Origin: Planctomycetaceae bacterium
GTDB taxonomy: Bacteria > Planctomycetota > Planctomycetia > Pirellulales > Pirellulaceae
DNA length: 35,449 nt
Direction of reading: 5' to 3'
Assembly (NCBI GenBank): GCA_002717145.1
Contig: PBCP01000019.1
Location: 1 to 35,449 of the forward strand
Position numbers and translations under genes: made by a program. A model generated the notes under the pieces. It was not told where the DNA came from. It saw only the letters and a list, made by a program, of their open reading frames with translations, and made no database searches. Numbering within the stretch: the stretch's first letter is position 1; every line of letters begins with the position of its first letter. Positions 18,737 to 26,698 of the stretch are shown one piece after another.

Positions 18737-18751
18737 GAGGTGGATCACCTC
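18737..18751 (+). repeat. Short inverted repeat between the DUF1592-type and DUF1552 genes
   Basis: GAGGTG (18737-18742) and CACCTC (18746-18751) form a perfect 6-pair stem with a 3-base loop in the 54-base gap between the paired genes. There is no T-tract. The left arm resembles a ribosome binding site but is too far (over 35 bases) from the ATG at 18780 to serve it. It could be an mRNA processing or stability element, or chance. Confidence 0.25.
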
Positions 18752-18779
18752 GACAAACTTAATCAAGAATAAAATTGCC

Positions 18780-20186
18780 ATGACTATTAACTTCAATTCT
18801 CTGGATCGCCGACGCTTTCTCCGAGGCACGGGTGTTGCTTTGGCTCTACCGGTTTTCGAATCCGTGCAACACACAGGGTATGCTGACGAGTCACAGCACA
18901 ACCCGAAGCGTTTCGCCTGTTTCTATTTTCCTGACGGGGTGCCGATGCCTTTACCTGAAGATCCGGCATACAAGGACTGGCTATGGTTTCCACACGGCCA
19001 TGGCAAGGAATTCACATTCACAAAATGTTTTGAACCTCTCAAAGCCATGAAGGACGATTTCACCGTCCTATCTGGTTTTTCGCACCCGCCAGGGCGGATA
19101 GTGCATGGCCATAACAACGCTGATCAATTCCTTACCGGAGCTGCAACCGGTGGCGGGGACATGGACTATAAAAACACGATTTCCATCGATCAACTTTATG
19201 CAAAACAGGTCGGTGATGAAACACGTTTTTCCTCATTGGTTATGTCCACGGATGGTGGTACGGGAACTGCACGTGGGGCCCATACGATCTCATACAATCA
19301 AAATGGCCGAGCGATTCCTGCCGAACACCGCCCCAAACGTATCTTTGACATGCTTTTCGTCAAAAGCGATGGCAATGCAGCAAGACGACTCGCACTCAGC
19401 CAAAGTGCGTTAGATGACCTTTTGGTGGATGCAAAGTCCCTACGCAAAACGCTCTCTGCGAAAGATCAGGTGCGTTTCGACGAGTATCTTGAATCGGTGC
19501 GAGAAACCGAAATCAAAGTTGAAAAGGCCAAGAAGTGGATCGACCTGCCACTGCCCACCGTAGATGTGGATCACTTAAATCTTGAGGTCACTCCCGATGA
19601 ACCACGGGAATATTTACGCACGATGTACGAGTTAATTTATCTTGCCTTCCGGACCGACTCAACACGTGTCGCTACGTACCAGATTGGCCGGGAAAATGGC
19701 GTGGGAAAAAGCGACTTGTTAGCCCGCGCAGTTGGCTATAACCTCTCGCACGCATTATCACATGAAACAAAAAATCCCGGCGGATGGGAACGATTCGGCA
19801 TTTACTGCGCGTTTCTGCACGAAGAGTTCGCTCGTTTCGCACAAAAGCTTAAAGACACACCAGAGCCGACCGGTTCAGGGAACATGCTCGACAATACCTT
19901 GCTGTTCTTCGGGTCAGCCTCCAGCGCGTTCCACCTTTCAAGAAACTACCCTCTCATCCTAATGGGCGGGAAGAACATGGGATTCCAGCACGGCCAATAT
20001 ATTAACAACGCCGGCGCTAACCCACAGGGTGGACCATGGGATGGTGGTCAGGAGCCATGGCAGAAAGACATTCAGAAAGAAGATAGTCCATTAGGAAATG
20101 TCTTTGTAACGATACTCCAGCAATTGGGTGTCAAGGTCGATAAATTTGGCGGAAGCAACGGTAAGGTAAGCCAACTCACTACTTGA
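18780..20186 (+). CDS. DUF1552 family protein with Tat signal
   Basis: A 468-residue exported protein of the DUF1552 (HXXSHH) family, PF07586. The Tat signal is SLDRRRFLRGTGVALALP (R10-R12). Family blocks are FACFYFPDGVPMP near 45, FTVLSGFSHP, AHTISYNQNG, and the signature region NLSHALSHET, where the usual HXXSHH reads HALSHE. The C-terminal DNTLLFFGSASS matches the core motif shared with DUF1501-like proteins. The ATG at 18780 is 54 bases after the stop of the DUF1592-type gene, the constant partner of this family, so the two are very likely co-transcribed and act together in the periplasm. The biochemical function is unknown. Confidence 0.92.
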   Translation: MTINFNSLDRRRFLRGTGVALALPVFESVQHTGYADESQHNPKRFACFYFPDGVPMPLPEDPAYKDWLWFPHGHGKEFTFTKCFEPLKAMKDDFTVLSGFSHPPGRIVHGHNNADQFLTGAATGGGDMDYKNTISIDQLYAKQVGDETRFSSLVMSTDGGTGTARGAHTISYNQNGRAIPAEHRPKRIFDMLFVKSDGNAARRLALSQSALDDLLVDAKSLRKTLSAKDQVRFDEYLESVRETEIKVEKAKKWIDLPLPTVDVDHLNLEVTPDEPREYLRTMYELIYLAFRTDSTRVATYQIGRENGVGKSDLLARAVGYNLSHALSHETKNPGGWERFGIYCAFLHEEFARFAQKLKDTPEPTGSGNMLDNTLLFFGSASSAFHLSRNYPLILMGGKNMGFQHGQYINNAGANPQGGPWDGGQEPWQKDIQKEDSPLGNVFVTILQQLGVKVDKFGGSNGKVSQLTT

Positions 20187-20373
20187 AGCCATTGCTGACT
20201 ACGGGAGGCCCCAAATATCTGGCTTGCCTATCACGTCACTTCTCTTGGAATCGCTCGCCCAATGCCGATCCGTTTTTACCAATTTGACGTGCTAGCAAAA
20301 AGTTCCGTTCGAATAATCACGCCATATTTAAATTCTACATCCATTGCCACCACCTTCGGGAATTCCGATCCCT

Positions 20374-21177
20374 ATGACTAAATTGCTTACTTGCAAATTG
20401 CAACTTTTATTAGTTCTCTGCATGACTGGTGAACCATTAGTTGCGTCCGACACTGATGCACTTTCAACACGTCACAACTTCACGTTAAACGGCCATCAGG
20501 CCTTTACGATGATTCCTGCTAAACTCGATGAAACTAAGCCAATTCCATGGGTATGGTATGCTCCCACGCTAGGCACAGGACTTCCCGGGAAACATGAAGC
20601 CTGGATGTTTAATCGTCTCCATGAAGCGGGAATTGCGATCGCAGGGATCGATGTCGGCGAATCCTACGGTAGCCCAAAAGGCGCCACGCTTTATCAAGCT
20701 CTGTATAAGGAATTGTCAAATCAACGTGGTTTTGCAAAGAGGCCTGTATTGCTAGGTCGTAGCAGAGGAGGCTTAATGTTGTATAGTTGGGCCGCCCGTC
20801 ATCCGACTCTTGTCGCAGCTATCGCCGGGATCTATCCCGTATGTAACCTGACAAGTTATCCTGGTGTCAATCGGGCAGCGCCCTCTTACGATTTAACACC
20901 TCAACAACTGACAGACCGGCTTGAAGAGCTGAATCCAATTAACATAGTACGGCCGCTCGCCCTTGAAAAAACCCCTATCATGCATATCCACGGAGACAAG
21001 GATAGCGTCGTGCCATTAGAACCCAATTCCCAATTGCTAGTTAATCGGATCAATGCCCTGAGCGGCAACGCTAAAGTTCAAGTTATTGAGGGGCAGGGAC
21101 ACAATCTTTGGGAAGGTTGGTTTACCAATCAGGAACTGCTTGATTTCATGATCAAGCACGCTCGTACAAACCAGTAA
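20374..21177 (+). CDS. Exported alpha/beta hydrolase (prolyl-oligopeptidase-like)
   Basis: A 267-residue hydrolase. I take the ATG at 20374 rather than a TTG at 20344 because it puts a signal peptide (MTKLLTCKLQLLLVLCM) at the N-terminus. The nucleophile elbow GRSRGG holds S130, the acid is probably D210 in HGDKDSVVP, and the base is H243 in GQGHNLW, so a complete Ser-Asp-His triad is visible. The family hydrolyses esters or peptide-like bonds; the substrate is unknown. Its start lies 187 bases after the DUF1552 gene, and another exported alpha/beta hydrolase follows 26 bases downstream, suggesting a shared transcript and related substrates. Confidence 0.85.
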   Translation: MTKLLTCKLQLLLVLCMTGEPLVASDTDALSTRHNFTLNGHQAFTMIPAKLDETKPIPWVWYAPTLGTGLPGKHEAWMFNRLHEAGIAIAGIDVGESYGSPKGATLYQALYKELSNQRGFAKRPVLLGRSRGGLMLYSWAARHPTLVAAIAGIYPVCNLTSYPGVNRAAPSYDLTPQQLTDRLEELNPINIVRPLALEKTPIMHIHGDKDSVVPLEPNSQLLVNRINALSGNAKVQVIEGQGHNLWEGWFTNQELLDFMIKHARTNQ

Positions 21178-21203
21178 CAAAAACGGAAAAGCGCTATTAT
21201 TTA

Positions 21204-21974
21204 GTGAATAAAAAGCATACATCCCTGATCACGATACTCTCCATTACGCTTTGCCTCCAAACCGTAGGCGCGCAACGCTGGCAAGACCTATATAAACCCG
21301 TAAAGAAAGCTGAGTTGCCTTGCCGAGTTATGCCGCCCGTTGCAATCACGAGTGGCGTTAAATATCCCGTCATCCTGTCGCTTCACGGTGCGGGAGGAAA
21401 AGGAACCAACAATACCTCACAGTTGAAAGTTTGGAACAAGCAACTTAGCGAAACCGCTATTCGCAAAAAGTTTCCTTGCTATGTCGTGGCACCTCAGGTG
21501 GCTGAACTTTGGAATCGAGTACACTACAATCAGGTCAAAAAGATCATTGCCGGGTTACCCCAAGCCGACAAGAATAGAATTTATGTCCTCGGCCACTCGA
21601 TGGGGGGCCATGGGACTTATATCTTCTTGCAGTTTGAGAAACATTATTTCGCCGCTGCTGCGCCTTCCGCTGGTACGGGTCTTCGCTCAACCAAAGACTT
21701 TATCAGCCCCGAAAAACTTAAGCATTATCCAATTTGGGCATTTCATGGTGATCAAGACAGCGTTTGTCCATTTAGCAGACAACAGATATTGTTTGAGCAT
21801 CTAAGTAAGATCGGTGGAAATCTGAAATTGACTATCTGGAAAGGTGACAACCACGGAGTCTCTGGGAAGTTTATACCGGGAGCGAACAACGGTGAGACAC
21901 TCTATTCGGCCGACCATTGCGACCGGGAGGACGATCTTTTGACATGGCTCTTTAAGCATTCACTTGATGAGTAA
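21204..21974 (+). CDS. Exported alpha/beta hydrolase (esterase/prolyl-oligopeptidase-like)
   Basis: A 256-residue protein starting at the GTG at 21204 and carrying a signal peptide (about 1-24, ending VGA). PVILSLHGAGGKG (about 52-64) is the oxyanion-hole strand typical of dienelactone-hydrolase and PHB-depolymerase-like esterases. The nucleophile elbow GHSMGGHGTY contains S132; HGDQDSVCPF supplies the acid and GDNHGVSG the base His. A secreted esterase removing acyl or feruloyl groups from polysaccharides is a common role for such proteins, but that is inference. It is 26 bases downstream of the other hydrolase on the same strand. Confidence 0.85.
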   Translation: MNKKHTSLITILSITLCLQTVGAQRWQDLYKPVKKAELPCRVMPPVAITSGVKYPVILSLHGAGGKGTNNTSQLKVWNKQLSETAIRKKFPCYVVAPQVAELWNRVHYNQVKKIIAGLPQADKNRIYVLGHSMGGHGTYIFLQFEKHYFAAAAPSAGTGLRSTKDFISPEKLKHYPIWAFHGDQDSVCPFSRQQILFEHLSKIGGNLKLTIWKGDNHGVSGKFIPGANNGETLYSADHCDREDDLLTWLFKHSLDE

Positions 21975-22052
21975 CTGCTTATTTTGGGCGTCTAAACTCC
22001 CATAAGTCCACGCTTCTTCGTTGCGCCGGTTTCCTCGATTGTATTGGCCATC

Positions 22053-22058
22053 TATAAT
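22053..22058 (+). promoter_or_regulatory. Possible -10 box upstream of the Gfo/Idh/MocA gene
   Basis: A perfect TATAAT lies 75 bases before the ATG at 22134, followed by a T-run and the palindrome GATTTAAATC. No convincing -35 hexamer is visible at the right spacing (TTCCTC at 16 bases is poor), so this is a weak call. Confidence 0.3.
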
Positions 22059-22133
22059 AATTTTTTGATTTAAATCGAATGGTATCGCGTCTTCGGCGTG
22101 AACACCAAATAATTCCCTAGACAGGACATCTCT

Positions 22134-23504
22134 ATGACGCCCAAACGAAAAACCAACCGCCGCCAGTTTGTCGGTGGCGTTGCTGCTGGCTCCGCAGCAC
22201 TAATGCTCGGCCGTGGCGAACGCGCGCAGGGTTTTACTTCCGCCAATGATCGCCCAGTGTTCGCAACGATTGGGTTGCGAAATCAGGGTGTTACTATCAC
22301 CAATAAGTCGACCAAGTTCGCCGATTTTGCAGCGCTCGCAGACGTAGACTCAAAGGTTCTCGGAAGTAACGTTGAGAAACTTGCCAACCGTCAAGGCAAA
22401 AAACCCGACTCCTACGGCGACTACCGCCGAGTCCTCGATCGTAATGATATCGATGCCGTGATGATCGCCACACCTAACCATTGGCATACCAAAATTGCAA
22501 TTGAAGCCATGCTGGCTGGTAAGGATGTCTATTGTGAAAAACCCCTGACACTTACGATCGCAGAAGGGAAGCTCATCGAGAAAGTCGTCAAGAAGACAGG
22601 CCGCACTTTTCAGGTCGGCACTATGCAGCGTACGGAATCCGGTCAGCGATTTCTGCAAGCGATCGCTTTAGTCCGAGCCGGCCGCATCGGCACAGTCAAA
22701 AAAGTTACCTGCGGGATTGGTGGTTTTGGACCTTCCCCCGTCATCCCTGAAGCGCCTGTCCCTACTGAACTGGACTGGGATACGTGGCTTGGCCCCGCGC
22801 CTAAAGTCGCTTACCGCGCACTACCTGAAATCCGTAAGGGTTATGGCGGTGGTGTTCCACTTTACAGTAATTGCCATTACGCGTTTCGTAACTGGCATGC
22901 CTATTCGGGAGGCAAGCTTACCGACTGGGGTGCGCACCATGTGGATATAGCCTGCTGGGCCATTGGAGCAAGCGAAACCGGCCCTAGCAAAATCACTCCC
23001 CTAAATTATGCCTTCGATGTCGATTATGACAAAACCGGCAATCCAACCGTGGACGACAAATACGATATTGCGATTAGCTACAACATCAAGGCAGATATGC
23101 CAGGCGGAGTTGAATTACTTATCACCAATGAAGGTGATAACGGAATTCTGTTTGAAGGCACCAAAGGTCGATTCTTCGTTAACCGCGGGAAGATTGTCGG
23201 AAAACCTGTGGAAGATCTGGCAAGTGATCCTTTGCCGGGCGGAGCGATCGATGAAGTTTACGGTGGTCCCGTACCGGAAAATCACACGCTTAACTTTATT
23301 CAGGCGATTAACGCGGGCAAGCAGCCCATTTCCGATGTCTGGACACACAACCGAATGTTGGAAATCTGTCACTTGTCAAATATAGCGATGCGGCTTGATC
23401 GAGCTCTCGAGTGGGATCCGAAAAAGCGCGAAGTTATTGGAGATGATTTGGCCAACTCATTCCTGGCGCGTGAAAACCGCAAGGGATTTGAAATTAACAT
23501 GTAA
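22134..23504 (+). CDS. Tat-exported Gfo/Idh/MocA family oxidoreductase
   Basis: A 456-residue NAD(P)-dependent oxidoreductase of the Gfo/Idh/MocA family with a Tat signal (TNRRQFVGGVAAGSAALMLG). The N-terminal Rossmann domain opens with FATIGLRNQG, a variant of the GxGxxG loop, and contains VMIATPNHWH and the EKP motif (E135-K136-P137) that places the catalytic Lys and nicotinamide. The C-terminal substrate domain includes TDWGAHHVDIACWAIG, characteristic of the secreted planctomycete branch. Members act on sugars, inositols or similar polyols; the exported form presumably carries its cofactor folded through Tat. The start at 22134 follows ACAGGACATCTCT. The gene is closed by a palindrome and an intrinsic terminator. 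Confidence 0.92.
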   Translation: MTPKRKTNRRQFVGGVAAGSAALMLGRGERAQGFTSANDRPVFATIGLRNQGVTITNKSTKFADFAALADVDSKVLGSNVEKLANRQGKKPDSYGDYRRVLDRNDIDAVMIATPNHWHTKIAIEAMLAGKDVYCEKPLTLTIAEGKLIEKVVKKTGRTFQVGTMQRTESGQRFLQAIALVRAGRIGTVKKVTCGIGGFGPSPVIPEAPVPTELDWDTWLGPAPKVAYRALPEIRKGYGGGVPLYSNCHYAFRNWHAYSGGKLTDWGAHHVDIACWAIGASETGPSKITPLNYAFDVDYDKTGNPTVDDKYDIAISYNIKADMPGGVELLITNEGDNGILFEGTKGRFFVNRGKIVGKPVEDLASDPLPGGAIDEVYGGPVPENHTLNFIQAINAGKQPISDVWTHNRMLEICHLSNIAMRLDRALEWDPKKREVIGDDLANSFLARENRKGFEINM

Positions 23505-23519
23505 ACAGTGATCACTGTT
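23504..23519. repeat. 16-base perfect palindrome after the Gfo/Idh/MocA stop
   Basis: AACAGTGATCACTGTT is its own reverse complement and overlaps the last base of the TAA stop codon at 23502-23504. It is followed within 14 bases by an intrinsic terminator. It may help mRNA 3'-end formation or be a dimeric regulator's binding site. Confidence 0.5.
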
Positions 23520-23532
23520 CACCAATGAGTAC

Positions 23533-23567
23533 AACTACGTTCCGTTCAAAGCGGGGCGTAGTTTTTT
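23533..23567 (+). terminator. Intrinsic terminator
   Basis: AACTACG plus TTCCG (23533-23544) pairs with CGGGG plus CGTAGTT (23552-23563) across a 7-base loop, giving a 12-pair stem with two G-T wobbles, followed directly by a T-run (to 23567). This is a textbook Rho-independent terminator for the Gfo/Idh/MocA gene and isolates the downstream cluster from read-through. Confidence 0.85.
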
Positions 23568-23584
23568 GTTGGAGTACTTACTCA

Positions 23585-23906
23585 ATGCCCGAGTCAGCTT
23601 CCGAGTTAAACCGCGAACTTGGCACACTCGAGGCGATGATGTTGGGATTGAGTAGCATCATCGGCACCGGCGTGTTTGTCTGCTTAGGTATTGGGGCTAA
23701 ATGCCACTGGAAATCTCGTCCTTCTCGCGATGATTGGTGCTTCATTTCTCGCAATGTGTAATGGTATTAGCAGTGCTCAATTGGCGGCTAACCACCCGTT
23801 CGATAGTGGAATGGATGAATAAGGGTACCGCTGGCTAAATCCCCGGCCAGGCTTTACTGACGACTGGATATTTATGTTCCCAAAGTCCGCTTCCGCCGCA
23901 ACATAA
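23585..23906 (+). pseudogene. Decayed N-terminal fragment of an APC-family amino-acid permease
   Basis: From the ATG at 23585 the frame encodes ELNRELGTLEAMMLGLSSII followed by GTGVFVCLGIGA, the first cytoplasmic segment and first helix of an amino acid-polyamine-organocation (APC) permease. Near 23700 the frame shifts; the homologous reading goes on in another frame as ATGNLVLLAMIGASF and LAMCNGISSAQLAANHP, meets an in-frame TAA (about 23819), and continues as GYRWLNPRPGFTDDW to a second TAA at 23904-23906. Nothing of the remaining helices is seen. One frameshift, at least one internal stop and a missing C-terminus make it a dead remnant. It sits between the terminator and the radical SAM gene, at the boundary of the putative biosynthetic cluster. 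Confidence 0.85.
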
Positions 23907-23960
23907 CGATTCTATCGATCACTGCGTAAATTCTGAGGACTCGTCAAGAGTTTCTCGACG

Positions 23961-24977
23961 ATGTCGACGGGGCTGTGTATTCTAACTATATTCGGCTCAT
24001 GCAATTTGAAATTGGTCACCCGGATCAGCAGGCTTTTTCTTAAAAACTCCATTGCACCCGACATAAGGAAAAACGATTCATTGGGATTCTTTGACCACGC
24101 TCGATATGTCGAATTGACCGTGCATTTCGAATGCAATCTCCGCTGTGAGCATTGCATGATTGAAGACACGATGAAAAGGCTTCGTCCGGAGACTCTGGAG
24201 TCGCTTTACGAAGTGATAGAAATCAATAAGAAAAGCGACAAATGGGACGGCATCATTTTTACTGGTTCAGAGGTAACACTTTGGGCTGAACTTCCAAGGT
24301 TTGTGGCTATCGCCCGCAAAAACGGTTTCAAAAAAGCACGTATTCAGACACATGGCATGCGATTAGCCAAAAAGGAATATGCTCGAAAGTTAATTGATGC
24401 CGGCGTGAACGAGTTTTTCATTAGTGTGACCGCGGGTGATGCTGCCACTCATGATGAGATTACTCAAGTCCCAGGCTCCTTTGCGAAGACAATGGCGGCC
24501 TTCGAAGTATTAGACGAATTCAACGACGTGGACCTTATTTCTAATACAGTCATTACCAAACGTAGCTACAAACAGCTTAGGACGATTGTCCAAAATCTTT
24601 CTCATATTAAAAATCTTGTGCAAATGGATTTTTGGAATTACTGGCCGATGAGTGAAGTGGACGAAAAGGATCTCATCGTAGAACACCTCGAACTTCTGCC
24701 ATTTATCCGAGAGGCATTAACACTCGCAGTAAAATACGAACGGTCCGTGGAACTGAAAAATTATCCAGAATGCCTGCTAGGAAACCTTCACACGTTTCTC
24801 ATCAATGATCAGCCCAAGCTCTACATAGACAAATCGTTCTGGACAGAATTCGAGAAGAACGGTTTCCACCAGTGCGTTTTTAAAAACGAATGTCAGGCCA
24901 AACAGTGTTTAGGCCTGAATACAGCCTATATTAACAAGCATGGATTCCACGAAAATGATCTCCTTCCGTTTGCTTAA
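23961..24977 (+). CDS. Radical SAM protein with C-terminal auxiliary-cluster cysteines
   Basis: A 338-residue radical SAM enzyme. The CNLRCEHC motif (C58, C62, C65) binds the [4Fe-4S] cluster that cleaves S-adenosylmethionine. FTGSEVTLW (about 98-106) takes the place of the usual GGEP loop. Four further cysteines near the C-terminus, C270 in YPECLLG then C305, C311 and C316, have the spacing of a Twitch/SPASM-like auxiliary iron-sulfur site, seen in enzymes that modify peptides or complex small molecules. The core begins near residue 47, so the 44-residue N-terminal extension is uncertain: the ATG at 23961 has no clear ribosome binding site. It is the first gene of the co-directional cluster, 47 bases before the next gene. 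The reaction is unknown. Confidence 0.85.
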   Translation: MSTGLCILTIFGSCNLKLVTRISRLFLKNSIAPDIRKNDSLGFFDHARYVELTVHFECNLRCEHCMIEDTMKRLRPETLESLYEVIEINKKSDKWDGIIFTGSEVTLWAELPRFVAIARKNGFKKARIQTHGMRLAKKEYARKLIDAGVNEFFISVTAGDAATHDEITQVPGSFAKTMAAFEVLDEFNDVDLISNTVITKRSYKQLRTIVQNLSHIKNLVQMDFWNYWPMSEVDEKDLIVEHLELLPFIREALTLAVKYERSVELKNYPECLLGNLHTFLINDQPKLYIDKSFWTEFEKNGFHQCVFKNECQAKQCLGLNTAYINKHGFHENDLLPFA

Positions 24978-25024
24978 TCCCCCAATCATGGCAGGCAGTC
25001 CGATCGAATTAATCTTTAACCCAC

Positions 25025-25771
25025 GTGAAAATATTGAAATTACTAGATTCCTTGAATAAGTTGCCTGGCAATTTCCGAACCGAACAATCTGTTAAGTTCG
25101 TTGCTGGCCAAATACTGAATCAACGTTGGCTGTTTTCTACTAGCATCGATAAGCTTCCATCTATCCTCCAACTCTTAGAACGCTACGACCTTCCCAGATG
25201 TGCCTTAACGCTCCAGAACTGTTTGAAGGGACATGCAAATTTTGTGCATGTGGGCATGGAGCACTCAGAAGAACGTACCCTCATTAAATTGTACCTAGAG
25301 TCAGAAAATCCAGAGGCTACCGAGGATTGCAGGTTTATCGCATGCAAATGGGCATCGGGAGAGTCAAGTTCTGTCGTAAGCACAATGTACCGAGAAGTAG
25401 CAAATGCAACACCCGGTATCGTGAGAGGTAAAATCCTCCCTATGCTGAAGCAACACGACGTTAGACTAGATTCATTGCATCCATTAATCGAAAGTCTCGG
25501 TGCGGCACTATTTCCCGCAGACCTAAGGTTGCTTCATGTTCGAGATCAGAACTCGAGTCGAATATCATATGATCTTAATTTCTATGACTCAGATTTTTTA
25601 GTTGAACAGTGTGAGGAACTCCTTCTAGAAGCTACAAGACACTGCCACATATCACAAACAAATATGGCTAAGGCCTTGTCTGAGATTCGCAAATATTGCA
25701 TTGGGCATATCGCATTAGGCTTTACCGCCGAACAGAGGTTTTTTATCACCCTCTATTACTCTCCTGAATGA
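25025..25771 (+). CDS. Unrecognised protein, alternating alpha and beta-beta units
   Basis: A 248-residue protein that I do not recognise, starting at a GTG at 25025. No signal peptide or membrane helix is visible. It shows repeated pairs of predicted strands separated by helices: FVHVGMEHSEERTLIKLYLE (about 76-95), CRFIACKWASGES, ADLRLLHVRDQ with SRISYDLNFYD, and a C-terminal IALGFTAEQRFFITLYY. This alternation, ending in a strand pair, is reminiscent of the alpha-beta-beta-alpha barrel of ABBA aromatic prenyltransferases, but there is no firm sequence match and the call is only a fold guess. It lies between the radical SAM gene and another unrecognised gene with similar architecture, and is presumably co-transcribed with both. 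Confidence 0.7.
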   Translation: MKILKLLDSLNKLPGNFRTEQSVKFVAGQILNQRWLFSTSIDKLPSILQLLERYDLPRCALTLQNCLKGHANFVHVGMEHSEERTLIKLYLESENPEATEDCRFIACKWASGESSSVVSTMYREVANATPGIVRGKILPMLKQHDVRLDSLHPLIESLGAALFPADLRLLHVRDQNSSRISYDLNFYDSDFLVEQCEELLLEATRHCHISQTNMAKALSEIRKYCIGHIALGFTAEQRFFITLYYSPE

Positions 25772-25810
25772 ACCACATATCCCAGTTTGCCACTTAGAGA
25801 ATTCCAGTTA

Positions 25811-26680
25811 ATGAACTTATTTCCACATGAAGAGCTGGCTGACGTTGATGACCCGCATCTCAACTATTGCCTTTGGCCTTACACGCCCCAGCCGTTCAGC
25901 CACGAGCAACTGAGATCCATCAGTCTCTTGAACAAGTCTTTTGCCCTATCATCCGTTGAAAACGTTTTCCACGATCTGACGGCCTCGATCTCACACGCGA
26001 TAGGAAAGTTTAAAACCGTATGGGGAGTAAAATGGAACGGACGTGAATTTGAATGGGAACTCTACTTCTATGATTATGCCCGACGCGATCGGCAAGTTTC
26101 GGTGACTAGTTTGTTTCATGCGATCCAAGACGTTCTTCCGTTAGGCTCCGGCATTAGTATCGATGAATCCCTCCCATATTTCATGTTTTCATTCAACCTC
26201 TCACCATCATGGTCGCCGAGAGCTCAAATTGAAGTTGTCAATTTATATTTAGGCAATCCGGGCAGTTATGTATCCTCGGGATTGTCATATAAAATTACTC
26301 GGAAAGGTCGAGAGTTCGCCAACCTTTACAGTTTCTTTAACCCGGAAAAACACAGAGAAGAAATCATCGGGAAATTGGAAAGCTCTGCCTTCGGTGACCC
26401 AACCAGTCACCTGGCAAAATTACATTGGCTGCAGCTTTCGGAATGTGACACGATCTGTATAGCTAACAAGGAATCCTGTGATACTATTTATTATTCGGGT
26501 ATTAATGTTCGACAACTACTCTATTTCTTCAACGCATTAGACTACCCCGCTGACTTAATTGAATATCTTTCGTTGCGACGAGATTTATATCATCATCTGC
26601 TGTTCGATGTCGGCATGGACTTCATAACGGATCGTTCCGGGGTACGCCTCCTTAAAAGTGGCTTTTACGGTGTTTTCTGA
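25811..26680 (+). CDS. Unrecognised protein, beta-rich, cluster-associated
   Basis: A 289-residue protein from the ATG at 25811 (a TTG at 25787 would add eight residues). I do not recognise it. Visible units are VWGVKWNGREFEWELYFYDY (about 72-91), YFMFSFNLSPSW then IEVVNLYLG, LSYKITRKGREFANLYSFF followed by a helix, TICIANKESCDTIYYSG plus a helix, and LLFDVGMDFITDR to the end SGFYGVF. The repeated strand-strand-helix order with aromatic-rich strands resembles the gene just upstream and could be a barrel such as the ABBA prenyltransferase fold; this is inference. No signal peptide. It sits 39 bases after the previous gene and 18 bases before the O-methyltransferase. Confidence 0.72.
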   Translation: MNLFPHEELADVDDPHLNYCLWPYTPQPFSHEQLRSISLLNKSFALSSVENVFHDLTASISHAIGKFKTVWGVKWNGREFEWELYFYDYARRDRQVSVTSLFHAIQDVLPLGSGISIDESLPYFMFSFNLSPSWSPRAQIEVVNLYLGNPGSYVSSGLSYKITRKGREFANLYSFFNPEKHREEIIGKLESSAFGDPTSHLAKLHWLQLSECDTICIANKESCDTIYYSGINVRQLLYFFNALDYPADLIEYLSLRRDLYHHLLFDVGMDFITDRSGVRLLKSGFYGVF

Positions 26681-26698
26681 TGACGGAAAGAATTCTTC

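Noticed and set aside
23525..23584. An in-frame ATG at 23525 that would extend the permease fragment upstream
   Set aside because: These codons lie in the terminator stem and encode nothing like a permease; the family match begins at the ATG at 23585.
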